Below, one piece after another: positions 32,310-44,300 of a stretch of 64,000 bases of DNA (positions are counted from its first letter, which is position 1; the number at the start of each line of letters is the position of its first letter). Under the pieces are notes generated by a model that was given only the letters and a program-made list of their open reading frames with translations, was not told the DNA's origin and did no database searches. The position numbers were made by a program, and so were the translations under genes. The stretch covers positions 33,441,381 through 33,505,380 of the forward strand of contig OY776131.1 of the NCBI GenBank assembly GCA_963675135.1, read 5' to 3'. Origin of the DNA: Galeopsis tetrahit (Eukaryota; Streptophyta; Magnoliopsida; Lamiales; Lamiaceae).

Positions 32310-34251
32310 GGGATTATATTTTTTTTAGTCCATTAAGTTACCACGATTTTAAATTTAGTCCATCAGATTACCACTTTTTGAATTTAGTCCACTAAGTTTC
32401 GATTTATTTTGATTTTGGTCCAGTTACCTGCTATAACAGGTTTAACATGTCATTTTTTAAAACACACCCCATAAAATGTTATACACACCTCAAATGTTTA
32501 ACACACCACACTAAAATTTAAAAATCATTTTTTATTACTATACACACCCCAATTCTTTCCTATTTAATAAATTGTCAAAAATAATTAAATTAAAAAATCC
32601 AAATTAATATGTTAAATATAAATAAAACCTATAAAAAATCACCTAAATCTTCAAAAATTAAACAACGCTAAAAGAATTAATTTATTTAATTAGTTTTGAA
32701 GATTTAGTTGATTTTCTACTATTTTTAAATTTTATTTAGCCTTATTTTCGACGTTTTTTATAGAAGTTAGAATGCAAATAAAATATTAATAAAGTAATGG
32801 AATTTTAAATTTATTTTATTTTATTTTCCTTTTTAATATTTTTTTATATTATATAAACCTAATAAACCCCATAAATATTATATACACCCTAAATGTTAAA
32901 CACAAAATTTAAAAATCAAATATAGTTAAATAAAATCATAAACATATTTAATAAATTGTCAAAAATAATTTAATTAAAAAAAGTAAGAATTCAAATTAAC
33001 ATAAAAAATATAAATAAAACCTAACTCTTCAAAATTTTAATACAGCTAAAAATTAATTAATTTAATTAGTTTTAAAATTTTAGTTGATTTTTTTAATATT
33101 TTAAAAAAAATTATTTTTATTTAATTTAATAATGTTTTTCAAGTTAATTTTTTTAAATATATTAAAAATATTAAAAAACAGTAAAAAATCAACTAAATCT
33201 TCAAAATTAATTTAATTAATTAATTTTTTTTATCTTTGTTTAATTTTTGAAGATTTTAGTGATTTTTTATAGGTTTTATTTAGATTTTTTATATTAATTT
33301 GAATTCTTACTTTTTATAATTTAATTTTTTATAGTAATAATTAAATTATTTTTAAATATTTTCTATTTTTTATTACAATACACACCCCAATTCTTTCCTA
33401 TTTAATAAATTACTAAAAATAATTAAATTAAAAATAGTAAAAATTCAAATTAATATAAAAAAATCTAAATAAAACCTATAAAAAATAACCAAAATTAAAA
33501 AAAGCTAATAAATTTATTAATTTTGAAGATTCAGTTGACAATATTTGATTTTTGAAGTTTTGTGTTCAACATTTGGAGTGTATATAATATTTATGGGGTG
33601 TTATTAGGTTCATATAATATAAAAGAAATAATAAAAAAGAAAATAAAATAAAATAAATTTAAAACTCCATTACTTTATTAATGTTTTATTTGCGTTCTAA
33701 TTTCTATAAAAAACTTCGAAAATAAGGCTAAATAAAATTTAAAAATAGTAGAAAATCAACTAAATTTTCAAAACTAATTAAATTAATTAATTTTTTTAGC
33801 TTTGTTTAATTTTTGAAGATTTAGGCAATTTTTTATAAGTTTTATTTATATTTTTCAAATTAATTTGAATTCTTATTTTTTTAATTTAATTATTCTTGGC
33901 AATTTCATAAATAGGAAAGAATTAGGGTGTGTATAGTAATAAAAATAATTTTTAAATTTTAGTGTGGTGTGTTTAACATTTGGGGTGTGTAAAACATTTT
34001 ATGGGGTGTGTTTTAAAAAATGACTTGTTAAACCTGCTATAGCCTATAGCAGGTAACTGGACCAAAATTAAAATAAATCGAAACTTAATGGACTAAATTC
34101 AAAAAATGGTAATCTGATGGACTATATAGCAGGTAACTGGACCAAAATCAAAATAAATCGAAACTTAATGGACTAAATTCAAAAAATGGTAATCTGATGG
34201 ACTAAATTCAAAATCGTGATAACTTAATGGACTAAAAAAAAATATAATCCC
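32310..34251. mobile_element. Mutator-type foldback element, near-palindromic, 9-bp target duplication
   Basis: The ends GGGATTATATTTTTTTTAGT and (reversed right) GGGATTATATTTTTTTTTAG open very long inverted repeats. Pairing continues through AGTCCATTAAGTTACCACGA, the GGTCCAGTTACCTGCTATA segment, AACACACCCCATAAAATGTT, and on to CCCCATAAATATTATATACA near 32875 versus its reverse complement near 33590. The arms thus cover most of the 1942 bp. CAAATTAAT lies on both sides (32301-32309 and 34252-34260), the 9-bp duplication typical of Mutator elements. An internal duplication of about 80 bp sits in the right arm (34040-34200). No protein is encoded. Confidence 0.88.
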
Positions 34252-34309
34252 CAAATTAATTGTTCTATGACTCTCATCTTGCCAAAAATGGTCGAGAATG
34301 CCTTGTATC

Positions 34310-34620
34310 ATTAATTGGGACCAAAAGATATTGGGCTTAGTGAAATATGGGTGTGTAGTATTTCGGTTCAATTATTCGATTATCAATTCGGTCTATGGCT
34401 ATTAATTTTAGACATTTCGATGGTCGTTTCGATTTTAGTTATTATAACGCGCGTGACGTGATGAAAAAATAATGGGGCTTTACAATTTCCCTTCACCATT
34501 TTCAAGTTTCATTTACTAGATATATGTACTTAGTACCTATATTACTCTAGGACTAAATAAATAAATGAAAAAAAAAATTATATATGTAAACACTAAACAA
34601 AAGGTAAATAAAGGTTTTAT
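34310..34620. repeat. Paralogue of the CACTA insertion region, without the CACTA element
   Basis: TTGGGCTTAGTG through TAAACACTAAACAAAAGG aligns with 5690-5778 joined directly to 7921-8160. At the junction the sequence reads GGTCTATGGCTATTAATTTT, with one TAT where the other copy has TAT-CACTA...GTAGTG-TAT. It is an empty-site control inside the same window. Confidence 0.85.
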
Positions 34621-34713
34621 TAAAATAAAATACTCAAAGTTATAAGTTTACGAGGCAAACTAAATGTCAAAATATCATTATAACTTATAGAATATAGGAG
34701 TAAATGCAGTAAC

Positions 34714-34835
34714 CGCTGTATATAACATATGTATAATGATTCCATTTTTGTCACCTATGATAAGACATAATTTGTAGCCTAGAATATATATAGGACCTCT
34801 AGTGAAGAAATAAAGCAAGCAATTACATTCTTACA
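34714..34835 (+). mobile_element. Probable short 5' LTR of a copia element
   Basis: TGTATATAACATATGTATAA to CAATTACATTCTTACA, directly followed by TGGTATCACAAG, which resembles the initiator-methionine-tRNA primer site (TGGTATCA). A TATA-like AATATATATAGG lies near 34781. No second LTR is present, so the left end is a best guess. Confidence 0.55.
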
Positions 34836-36530
34836 TGGTATCACAAGTTTTAGGAACTTTTTTATCTTCCGCTGAGCCCTAAGCTGAACTCTTTTCTCTC
34901 TTCTCAAATCTGACACAATGTCAACCTCTAAGTCTTTCTTTCATCCTGCTCTTGTTGTATCTAACATCAAGAGTCATATCTCCATCACTCTTGAATTGGA
35001 GAATGTCCACTACGCGATTTGGGCCGAATTGTTCAAAATTCATGCTTGATCTCATTGTGTCATCAACCATATCATCCCTTCGGAAACCCCCCCTCCCCCC
35101 CCCTCGAAGGCACCGACGACAGATGAGGAAAAAGAATTATGGACAACTCTTGATGCTACAGTTCTTCAATGGATATAAGCCACCCTATCTACTGATCTAT
35201 TGCATACCATTCTTGAACCGGACTCCACTGCTTTTGCGGCTTGGACAAGATTACGAGATATTTTTCAGGACAATAAACATTCCAGAGCAGTAACGCTTGA
35301 ACAAGATTTCTCCAACACTACCATGGCTGATTTTCCCAATGCATTGTCCTATTACCAGTGTCTCATGGTATTGTCGGATCAACTCAAGAATGTTGGGGCT
35401 CTCGTCTCCAATGATCGTCTTGTTCTTCAATTGGTTGCGGGCCTAAAAGATGTCTATAGTGGTGTGGGCACACTGCTTCGACAAAGCAATCCTCTTACTT
35501 TTTTTTTTATCAAGATCGTTCCATGCTTGTTCTCGATGAGGCTAGATTGGCTAAAAGGGTTGCTTCTAGATCGGCGATGGTGACAACCTCTCATGCCTCT
35601 GAATCTCCGACCATTCCCTGCCCTAATGTTAGAGGACGGAAACAACATAAACGTTAGAGACCTAAAGGTGGAAAGGGAGCAAGATCAAATTCTCAACAAA
35701 CCCAGTGGCGACATCCATGGGCTGGAAATTCTCAGAATTTATCGTGGTAGTGGTCGTCTCCCCCATGCCTGTTTCCTTCAGCACCATGGTCTCGTCCTAC
35801 TACAGGCCCTCGCCCTTCGCCTCTGCCACATGAACCTGGTCTTCTTGGCCCTCATTCGCAAGCCTACTAGGCACATGCCCCTTCGACCCCGGCTGATATT
35901 GAAGCTGCAATGTACATGCTAGGGATCACACCTCCGGAAGCGAATTGGTACATGGATATAGGTGCCACCTCTCATATGACATCTGCACAATGTACTCTCT
36001 CGTCTTATTTCAATTTGAGCAAATCAAATGGTATTGTGGTTGGTAATGGTCAAACTATTGGTTATGGGATTGCATGCACAATTATCTCCCCCAAACCCAC
36101 TCATTATTCCTGAACAATGTCCTTCATGCCCCAAATATTATAAAAATTCTGGTTTCTGCGCGAAAATTCACAGTCGATAATTCAGTTTCTGTAGAATTTG
36201 ATCCAGTTGGGTTTTCTGTTAAGAATTTTCAGACGGGGACATGTTGAATGAGATGTGAGAGTCAAGGGGAGATCTATCCTATTACCACAACTCAACCCCA
36301 TTCACCATCAACATTTTTGGGGGTCTAGGTCATTCTGGAGAGCCTGTATTCACATCTCTTCGGACTAATAAATTTATTGAGTGTACTCGACCACGATATC
36401 AGCACGTGTGTCATTCTTGTGTTCTTAGAAAATATATTAAACTTCCATTTGTTGCTTTTAATTCTGTAAATTAATGTCGACGTTTGATATTGTTTCATTG
36501 TGATTTGTGAACATCTCTAGTTGTGAGTAC
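34836..36530 (+). pseudogene. Copia gag-protease-pre-integrase remnant
   Basis: Plus-strand pieces in order: a gag N terminus (LVVSNIKSHISITLELENVH, YAIWAELFKIH), gag UBN2-type segments (FAAWTRLRDIFQDNKHSRAV, QDFSNTTMADFPNALSYYQC, LVLQLVAGL), then a protease with WYMDIGATSHMTS (active-site DTG now DIG) near 35945. The pre-integrase zinc region (CHSCVLRKYIKLPF) ends near 36525. Stops and frameshifts occur throughout, for example TGA near 35049, TAA near 35176, and a T-run near 35500. Integrase core, reverse transcriptase and 3' LTR are missing. The element is dead and 3'-truncated. Confidence 0.85.
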
Positions 36531-37185
36531 AATGGTTCAAATTCTCCAACGCAACGTTTGTGAAATTCATTAGTTGCATCTTCAAAAGATTTAAAATATA
36601 TGGAAATACATAATTAATGAATTTCTATAACATAATTAATTTTTTTTTAGATATATCATGTACGTTTAATATTTTGAAACATTTAAAAAAATTGAAATTT
36701 TTAAATGCATATTGAGGTGTTACAAACAGTTAACATTACCTTATTTGTTGATTTATGTGGTAAGGAGAACTGATGCTTTAAACAGGAATTATGTGCGCAC
36801 TACACAAGATTAACAAGTGAAAGTGCCAGAATTTTAACAACGAATCTAATATTTAGTACTCCCTCCATCATGTTTGTTTTGGGAATCACACGCCGGACGT
36901 GGGACGTAACGTCCCTCGTCTTGTTCTAGTTCGGAATTTCACATCCGGATTTCAACATCCAATTACATTCATCCCTTTTAGCTTCATTAGAAGCATTTAT
37001 AACATGTGATAACATTATATCATAATAATTAGGCGGAGTGTTACTCACTTTCGAAAGTTCGTCAATTATACCCGTATTTATCTTATCTCAAAAATCGAGA
37101 GATTCCTGAATATTTGTAATTTTTCTATAATGAGGAGGCGCATGCAAACATGGTCTCAAAACAGGAAGTGCCCTTCTGTTGACCC
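36531..37185. other. Spacer; possible left part of a decayed DNA transposon split by a solo LTR
   Basis: CATGTTTGTTTTGGGAATCA near 36870 and, reversed, GGTGTTTGTTTTGGGATCAT near 39200 look like inverted ends. Between them lies non-coding DNA interrupted by the LTR at 37186-38900. Family and exact boundaries are uncertain; the right part (38906-39200) has a 28-bp repeat, ATTGATTTGACATAAAGTTA. No gene is visible. Confidence 0.35.
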
Positions 37186-38900
37186 TATTGGTCCTGAAAG
37201 GAGTATATAACAAGTGTATGGGGGGTGGTGGGGGTGGGGAATACACTTGTATGCAAATCTTTTTCAAACTTAACCAAGTATGACTCTAGCAAGGTTGTCC
37301 TGGACAACTCTGCTGAGATGTATAACTTCTTGAAGATAACCAGCCTACTAAGTACTATTGAGTACTTAGTTGAATGACTATCTAAGTGAGTTATAAGTGC
37401 GGAATTAGTGGTTGGCCCTTTAGTTTAAACTCCTTTATAATTCTGAAATCTCCTTAACAGTTAATCCAGTTCAGGGAACTTGTCCAAATCTTGTTTTGCA
37501 CAGTCTTGTGAGTATGTCTTTGAAAGTTCAGTTTGTGCAGTGTTGAATGAATGTTAATGCTTGAAAGTAAATCAACACAAGAGTTTATAGTGGTTCAGAG
37601 ACTCAAGCTCCTACATCCACTTTCCCTGATTTAATAAGATAATTCCTTCACTCTTGGAATTAACTTGTTTTAGAGTGCCAAGGTGCACTTGATCAATAAC
37701 ACCACTCCTTGGTGAATTGATCCCTAGGATGTCTAGAGTCCTAGTACCCTTTCTCAACTCAGAACTGAACTGTTCTTCTCTCAACATTCAGCTCCTACCA
37801 CTTCTACTACTACAACCTTCTAACTTTCTCTCTTGAAAGGTATAAGGGTTGAAGTAAGGTTCCAGCTAATGAGACATCCTTTACAATGAGGTTCAGTGTA
37901 AAAGGATAGGATATCTCTCTAAGCTTTGTATGAATGTTCAATGAAGTTCAGCTTAGATGAAGTGTTTGAAGACTAAGACAGTCTCTTTGAAAGCTTGTAG
38001 GTTCTATGAGCTTGTAGCTTCAGAATTGTTGCTTGTAGTTGGATGCTTTCAAATGGTCTTCACACTTCTGTATTTATAGACAAATTTGAGAATTTGCCCG
38101 TTGGAGAGGCAGTCTCAAATGTCCATAAATGTCTTCCTTGAGCTCTTCAAACTAGAAGACAGATTCTTGATAGTGACATGTCCTTCAATTGGGAAATAAA
38201 CGACTGTATCCACTTTGTCTTCATTCTGCAACACTCTTCCCAATGTCTGATTTTAAGATTCACTTGATTGAACATGGACATGGCTACTGATGATTAGTCA
38301 TATGATAAGGACAACATTTCTTATCTCTTGGACAACTCTTCTTATCACTATCAGTAGACTCTGCTTATCAGCAATGTTGGCATGCCCTCTTCAGATGACT
38401 TGGCTCTTTCCCTTTGCATGTCTTCTTTGATAAGAACCTTGAGCATTCATGACATAGAATAGATGTCCTTGACCATATCAGCAAGGTTGGCATCACCTTG
38501 ACATGGTTCTGGTACAAGTGTGCTGAGACAACTCTTCTGGACAAACCTCCTGAGCAGAAATGCCTTAGTAGGTTGTGTCTAGATGATGCATTTAGCATGC
38601 CTGATCTTCAGAAATGTTGTTCCACAATCCATTTACTCTTGATCAGCATACTTGTCTATTCAGCAGACTTGGGACACTTTCAACTTGAGCCTTGAGGGGA
38701 CTTGATCTTGATAGACTCCTAAGCATGAATTCCCCCTCAACTTGTGCATCTATATATCTAAGAGCTGCCTAACATATTAGCTTCTCAACTAACCTTATGA
38801 TATATGTTCTAACATTATTAGAACATAATTATCCTTAACTTAGGCATGTCTCAGGGGTTTTTGGTATTAAATCAAAACACTTCTCATTTTATTCCCAACA
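37186..38900 (-). mobile_element. Copia solo LTR, same family as the element at 58197
   Basis: On the minus strand it starts TGTTGGGAATAAAATGAGAA and ends near CTTTCAGGACCAATA (1715 bp), tracking the 5' LTR at 58197-59840 throughout. A TATA box (TATAAATA) is at 38071-38078. The flanks GACCC (37181-37185) and GACTC (38901-38905) agree at four of five bases. No internal sequence remains, so LTR-LTR recombination removed it. Confidence 0.88.
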
Positions 38901-39200
38901 GACTCCTCTCATGCGCATTCCCTAATCCGTTGAGTATTTCGAAAGGAAACTAGCACAGTAGCGGCGAAGCTAGGCTTCAACAAGCTCAAACTCATTCTTA
39001 CTAATTGATTTGACATAAAGTTACATCCTATAATACAACATCACACACTCTTACACAATTGATTTGACATAAAGTTACATCTTATCTTACTTAACATCCC
39101 AAAACAAACATACACAATCACTATTTATCAAAATTTCCCCATCCAAGATTTCTCCATCCGGATTTCCCCCATCCTACATGATCCCAAAACAAACACCCCT

Positions 39201-39469
39201 CAATTACTTTCACACTTTCCTTTTCGAGACGTCTCACAATTACTTTCACACTCTTAAAATGGAAAATCATTTATAAACTTCATCTTCACAATATCGTTAA
39301 ATTTACACAAATGCCATTACTATTTCTCCACACATACACAAAAGTCAATTCATTTCTTTACTTAATATATAAAAGTTTACAAAATTACCCCTCAAAATCC
39401 CCCACTAAGTTCACTTTTCTTATTCCACGTGTCATTTCATATGTAAAAATAATTTTGGGACAAATGGAG
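39201..39469. mobile_element. Decayed Stowaway-like MITE
   Basis: CAATTACTTTCACACTTTCC, then GACGTCTCACAATTACTTTC and AAAATGGAAAATCATTTATA match the interior of the MITE at 29127-29409. The right end TTTTGGGACAAATGGAGTA is recognisable and the left CTCCCTCCGT is eroded. Confidence 0.6.
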
Positions 39470-39612
39470 TAATAGTTATTTTTCGACTAATACAATCTTG
39501 AGTTTTTGCAATATGTTCTTACAATGATATTAGACAGAAAAATATTATACAAAATAGTTTCAGGTAGAGAAATATAGGCATATGTATGTAAATGCTAGTT
39601 TGCTACACACAT

Positions 39613-40822
39613 TTTTTTTCAAGAGGGAATCCCAAAAAAATTATTCCAAGAAAATAGATGCATCAACATCGACAATATGTTCGAGAGTGTTCGGGACAAG
39701 CCCCGTCACCTCAGTAGGGAAAGAAAATCTAGCTAAATCATGGGCCAGATAGTTGCCCTCTCTTCTGATAAGGCTGGGAGTCCAATTGGGGAAAGAAGCC
39801 ACCAACCTTTTAATCTCCAGAATCTAGTCACCAAAGGTCGAGAAATCCACTTGTGTGCGACGGAGACCATAGTAAACTTATGTGTTGTAAACCTGACTCA
39901 CATTATGCAAGAGGTCCATGCTTTGCGCCAGATTAACACCCTCCCAAGCAGCTCGAGCCTCTACCACAACAATAGGCAATACCTCGAGTAGTAATTTAGA
40001 CATTGATGTGACTACCCGACCATTGCAATCCCGAATAACCACCCCAAGCCCGTTCCCACTCCTTCAAGAATCCGAGTTGATCTTCAGCATGTTCCTATCC
40101 GGTGCCTTCCAGCCCACCCTCTCAACTTGGATAAGGGGTCAAGGTTGGGTGGCTATCGTCGCTTTGTAGTCGCTTTCCATGATGACAGGCATTTCCAGAC
40201 TTTTCCCAATCGTTATGATCTTGTTTTGGAAGTAGGCCTGGTTTCGAGCATTCCATGTCGTCCAAATCAAAAAGCCAAAACTGTTGTGTTTTTCTTTATG
40301 TTGGATTCGTGAAATCCGTTCCAGCTAGTCAGCGAAAGACGCGTTCAGCCCCATCAAATCAGTATCTCTCCCTATTTTCGTCGAGCCCCAAAACTCTGTC
40401 GCCCATCTGCAGTCCCAAAGGGCGTGTTCGATAGTTTCCTCATGTAGGCCACATCTTTTACAGATTGGATCAATCTCCATTTTGTGTCTGATCAGGTTCT
40501 TACATACGGGTAAAATGTTTTGTACCCTTTTCCACAACAGATATTTGATTTTTGGCAACACCTCCAGTCCTCATATCCATCTCCAAAGCCTTTTCATGCT
40601 ACCCAAATGTGATGACGAGCCTTCGAATCTTGTGTTGTGTTTAACAATTGAGTGGTAGCCCGTTTTCACCATGTATCTCCCATCTTTCAAGAGGCTCCAT
40701 GTTAGTCTGTGCTCTGCCCCGAAGTTTCGGATAAGGGTTTTTAGGATTAGCTCAGCTTCGTCCTCATTGAATATATCACGGATTTCATGTTCACTCCATC
40801 TTCTCTCCCCTTCCATCTTCTA
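39613..40822 (-). pseudogene. 5'-truncated LINE: zinc-binding domain plus RNase H
   Basis: From 40816 downwards on the minus strand: WSEHEIRDIFNEDEAELILK, LTWSLLKDGRYMVKTGYHSI, then PKIKYLLWKRVQNILPVCKN and the zf-RVT finger (CKRCGLHEETIEHALWDC). The frame is broken by stops near 40570 and 40327. Further down an RNase H (RVT_3) domain ends in RREGNYLAHDLARF. A short A-run follows. CTACACACAT flanks the copy (39603-39612 and 40823-40832). This family differs from the LINE at 19111 in having a terminal RNase H. The endonuclease and the reverse transcriptase core are missing. Confidence 0.88.
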
Positions 40823-40844
40823 CTACACACATATAACAATAGCA

Positions 40845-42590
40845 TGTTGGTCCCAAAACGAGTATGGTGACAGTTTAGAGGGGAGAGTGAATAGACTGTC
40901 TGGATGTTTAAAACTTCTTCGTGTTCAGATCAGATGAGACGATCAGATGAGTTATATACTCAGTCGTCTGAATGCAAATAAGATGTTCTGATCTACAGAG
41001 TGCGGAAGTGTAATATAGCAGATTAAGATAACAACCTTACTGACTGTTGAATTTAGCTGGTCAGTTTGAGAGATATCTCAAAAGCTATAGGTCCGGAAAT
41101 GTGTAGACCCTAAATGTTTAGACTCGTGGGTTAATATGAAAACATCCTTTTAAAGAATGACTTTAAAACAATGTATGCTATCAACTGATATGATATCTGC
41201 TGATTTGAGAAACTTACACTTAGTGGATTTTGACTTTTTTATAAATCAATGTTTTTATCAAATATGAGCAGTATGAGTATGAATACAGAATAGTAAATAA
41301 AACAATAAGAACACAGGTATTTATAGTAGTTCGGATCTCAATATCCTACGTCTACTCTCTCTAATCAGATAGAGAAATTCACTATCTTGTTGCTTTATAG
41401 TCCCAAGAGAAGACTTGTGATCAAGAACCTCAACTTCTATCTGAGGCTACGGATCTACTTGTTGGTTAGGTAACAAGTAACCTTTACAACTGATTTTCTA
41501 AACTGGAAATGTAAATAGTATGTTTATAACCAACTCAGTGTGCTAAAAAACAACACTGTTAATCTAAGCACTAAGAATAGGATTCTTCGAACGACTTAGG
41601 ATCGGAAACTTAGAGCACTAAGGATATAAATCTTTGCTGGCTCTAAAGAACTCGACACTTAGAAATAATTTTGGGTAGGCGGTTCTTGATATCAGCTGAA
41701 TGCGAGAGTTCTTGCTTGTAAGGTTTCCGGTACCTTGTTCCAAAGAACAAGTGTTGTATTTATAGAGAGATTCGAGCTTCAAACTAGCCGTTGGTGAGAA
41801 ACTAGCCGTTGCAACAAATCTTCTATTTGTAGGTAGAGATCTTCATGAGAAGATGAGATATTTGAGTTCATGTACGATGTTACCAAAAATGGTAACTTGC
41901 GTTTAATGCTTGTACGGCTTTGCAGAAAGGTCTCTGTGTCTTGGTCCAAGTAAACTCTTGTAGACTTGTTGTCGAAACACCATTGGTCCACATCACCAGA
42001 GTTGTTGAACATCTGTCTTGTCTTCTGATGGAGCAATTCAGAACTAGTCCGACATTCTCTTTGTCTTCTGTTATTGTAGCCTTCAATACACTTTAATGAA
42101 CTACCACTTCTACAAGGTGTTGCATCCATAAATGTTAACTGTCATCTGAATCTTCAGATGAGCTTGACTTTGAATATACTTTAAGACTTTCTTCGACAAG
42201 ATCAGGCGAGCTCATATCTGCTAAAAAGTCTTTTGAATCTTGAATGCAGATTATCATAGAGTTACTTTCAGCCTATAAGGTATACAACAACCTTTAGATA
42301 TGATTTCACTAATGAGTTGTTGATGTCTTCTAGTCTTTAGTCTTCTTCTCTTTAAATCTTGAGCGAGCGTGTGTTAAAACAGATGAGTAATCAGCTGATA
42401 TACATACAACTGATCCCCCAGACTTAGACTTAGACAACTTCAATACTTCTAAGCTTTATGAAACAACTTAGGTAACTTAGTTCTAGATTACAAATTATTG
42501 ATCTAACTTGTACTCTGCTGATCTGGTTTGGCCATCAAAATTAAACTTATAAATTGCAATCAGATTAGGGACTAGATGAATATTCCAACG
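40845..42590 (-). mobile_element. Copia-type solo LTR (1.75 kb) with perfect 5-bp target duplication
   Basis: The plus-strand ends are TGTTGGTCCCAAAACGAG and ..TATTCCAACG, inverted ends with one mutated base (CCAACA expected). TAGCA flanks both sides (40840-40844 and 42591-42595). Minus-strand TATA-like TATAAATAC motifs lie near 41755 and 41320, giving the orientation. No gag or pol is adjacent. The LTR landed 12 bp beyond the LINE target site. Short frames inside (41779-42129) are not credible genes. Confidence 0.85.
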
Positions 42591-42763
42591 TAGCATAAAT
42601 TGCACAAATTGAGATCCAAATCAATGCAAATTCCACAATTTTCCTCTATGGGTCCTTTATTCACTAAGGATGAGTTTGCAACATGTCTTTGAAATGAATA
42701 AAAAATAAACACATTATTATAAACAACACATTAAAGAAAAAGAACAAAGTAAACTAATACGAC

Positions 42764-43428
42764 TAGAAATGTTTATCGGGCTAGCCCTAGTCCGGTCAGC
42801 CCTACAGGAACACGGACTAAACGGGTTAGGACCTTAACGAGTTCATTTTTAATCAATCCATCAATAGTTGAAATCTAACCCTAACCCTAACCTTAGCGGG
42901 CCACGGGTTAAATGGGCTACAATTTTTTATTTTTTTAAAAAAAATTGAATTTTAAAATTAAAAATCACATTAGGCGTGTCCAACAATCAAATAAAGTAGC
43001 AAAATAAATAATTAATTAGTTAAAGATAGATAAATGAGAAAACAAAAGTATTGAGTGGATTGTTGTTGTTGCTGATATTGGATTATGACATAATGTCATA
43101 CCAAATTAGGGTATCTAAGTATTTAACTAATGACGCTGAATGGATTTGAGAACTTGGGGGGCCAGGGAGTGGAGATATTTTTCATATTGGATCTTTTTTT
43201 AAAAAAAAATCATTGGTGATTCATTGGACCAAAATTTAAATGTATACAGATATTTTTAAAAAATAAAAATATATAGCAACTCGGGCTGGCCCATTTAGCC
43301 CAACGAGCTAACCGATTCGAGTTAAAATACTCGAATTTAAACGAGCCTACAATCTATCAACCATAACTCTGCATTTGTTAGGATTAATCGGGTCAATTTG
43401 TTCAACCCGCCCCGAATAAACATCTCTA
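42764..43428. mobile_element. hAT-type MITE
   Basis: Ends TAGAAATGTTTATCGGGC and, reversed, TAGAGATGTTTATTCGGG. The 8-bp flanks AATACGAC and AATATGAG agree at six of eight positions. The interior has CGGGTTAGGAC / AACGGGCTA-type words and an AT-rich centre, with no transposase. Structure parallels 6821-7468 and 48922-49554. Confidence 0.75.
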
Positions 43429-43699
43429 AATATGAGTGTGAATAGAATTTTAATATAAGCACATCTATACATGGATTTAAAAAAAAGTAGACCCAAGTTT
43501 TGAAAATGCTTTCAAAATGATGTGTGAAATATGAAAATTAACTACAATTTAAAAACAAATGAAAAAATGTTGTCTACTCCTTAAATTTACAAAAACGACT
43601 TAAATCTTAAAGAGAAATGACATAGACTTCTTCTATGTTAATTACACGTTGGCAACTGAATATTTGTTATCAATAAGTTCAACCTAAACGCTTCGTATT

Positions 43700-44300
43700 T
43701 ATTTCACGAAGTATTAAGTGGTGCAGAACTTTTTCTCCCAAGAGACCCAACTATACACAATATGGCAGCAAAATTCTTCGTCGCAAATGACGGGAGGTAG
43801 ATAGGGGCAGATTCAAAGCTTTATGGGAGGGGAGGGTCAAGCACAAAGTATTATGTGGTGCAGAACTTTTTCTCCCAAGACCGCTTTTAATACATCAGTT
43901 AGAATAGACCCAACTATACACAGTATGGCAGCAAAATTCTTCGTCGCAAATTACGGGAGGTAGATGGGGGCAGATTCAAAGCTTTATGAGAGGGGAGGGT
44001 TTGGCTCAAAGGCTCGTTGTGGGGATGTGAGGGCAGATTCAAAGCTTGTTTAGGGGTCTGGCTCAAATGCTTGTTGTGGGGGATGTGGGAGAAGATACAA
44101 GGCTTGCTGCAAGGGATGTAGAGGCAGATTAAACCCTTGCTGGAAGAGATGTGGGGGCAGATTCAAGCCTTGCTGGAGGGTCTAGCTCAAAGGTTTGTTG
44201 TTAGGGATGTGAGGACAGATGCATGGCTTGCCGAGAAAGGTCTGGCTCAAAGGATTGTTGTGGGGGATAGGGGATTGCTCGAAAGAATAGTAGTGATGCA
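43700..44300. repeat. Imperfect direct repeats: one 150-bp duplication followed by a degenerate GC-richer array
   Basis: AAGTGGTGCAGAACTTTTTC through CAGATTCAAAGCTTTATG occurs at about 43718 and again from about 43855, differing by a 40-bp insertion. It continues into at least five loose units of GGTCTGGCTCAAAGGNTTGTTGTGGGGGATGTG-like sequence (the full unit is about 70-80 bp). A short open frame (44137-44376) simply reads the array. Confidence 0.7.

Noticed and set aside
41779..42129. Minus-strand frame of 116 codons
   Set aside because: It lies wholly inside a solo LTR and resembles no retroelement protein.
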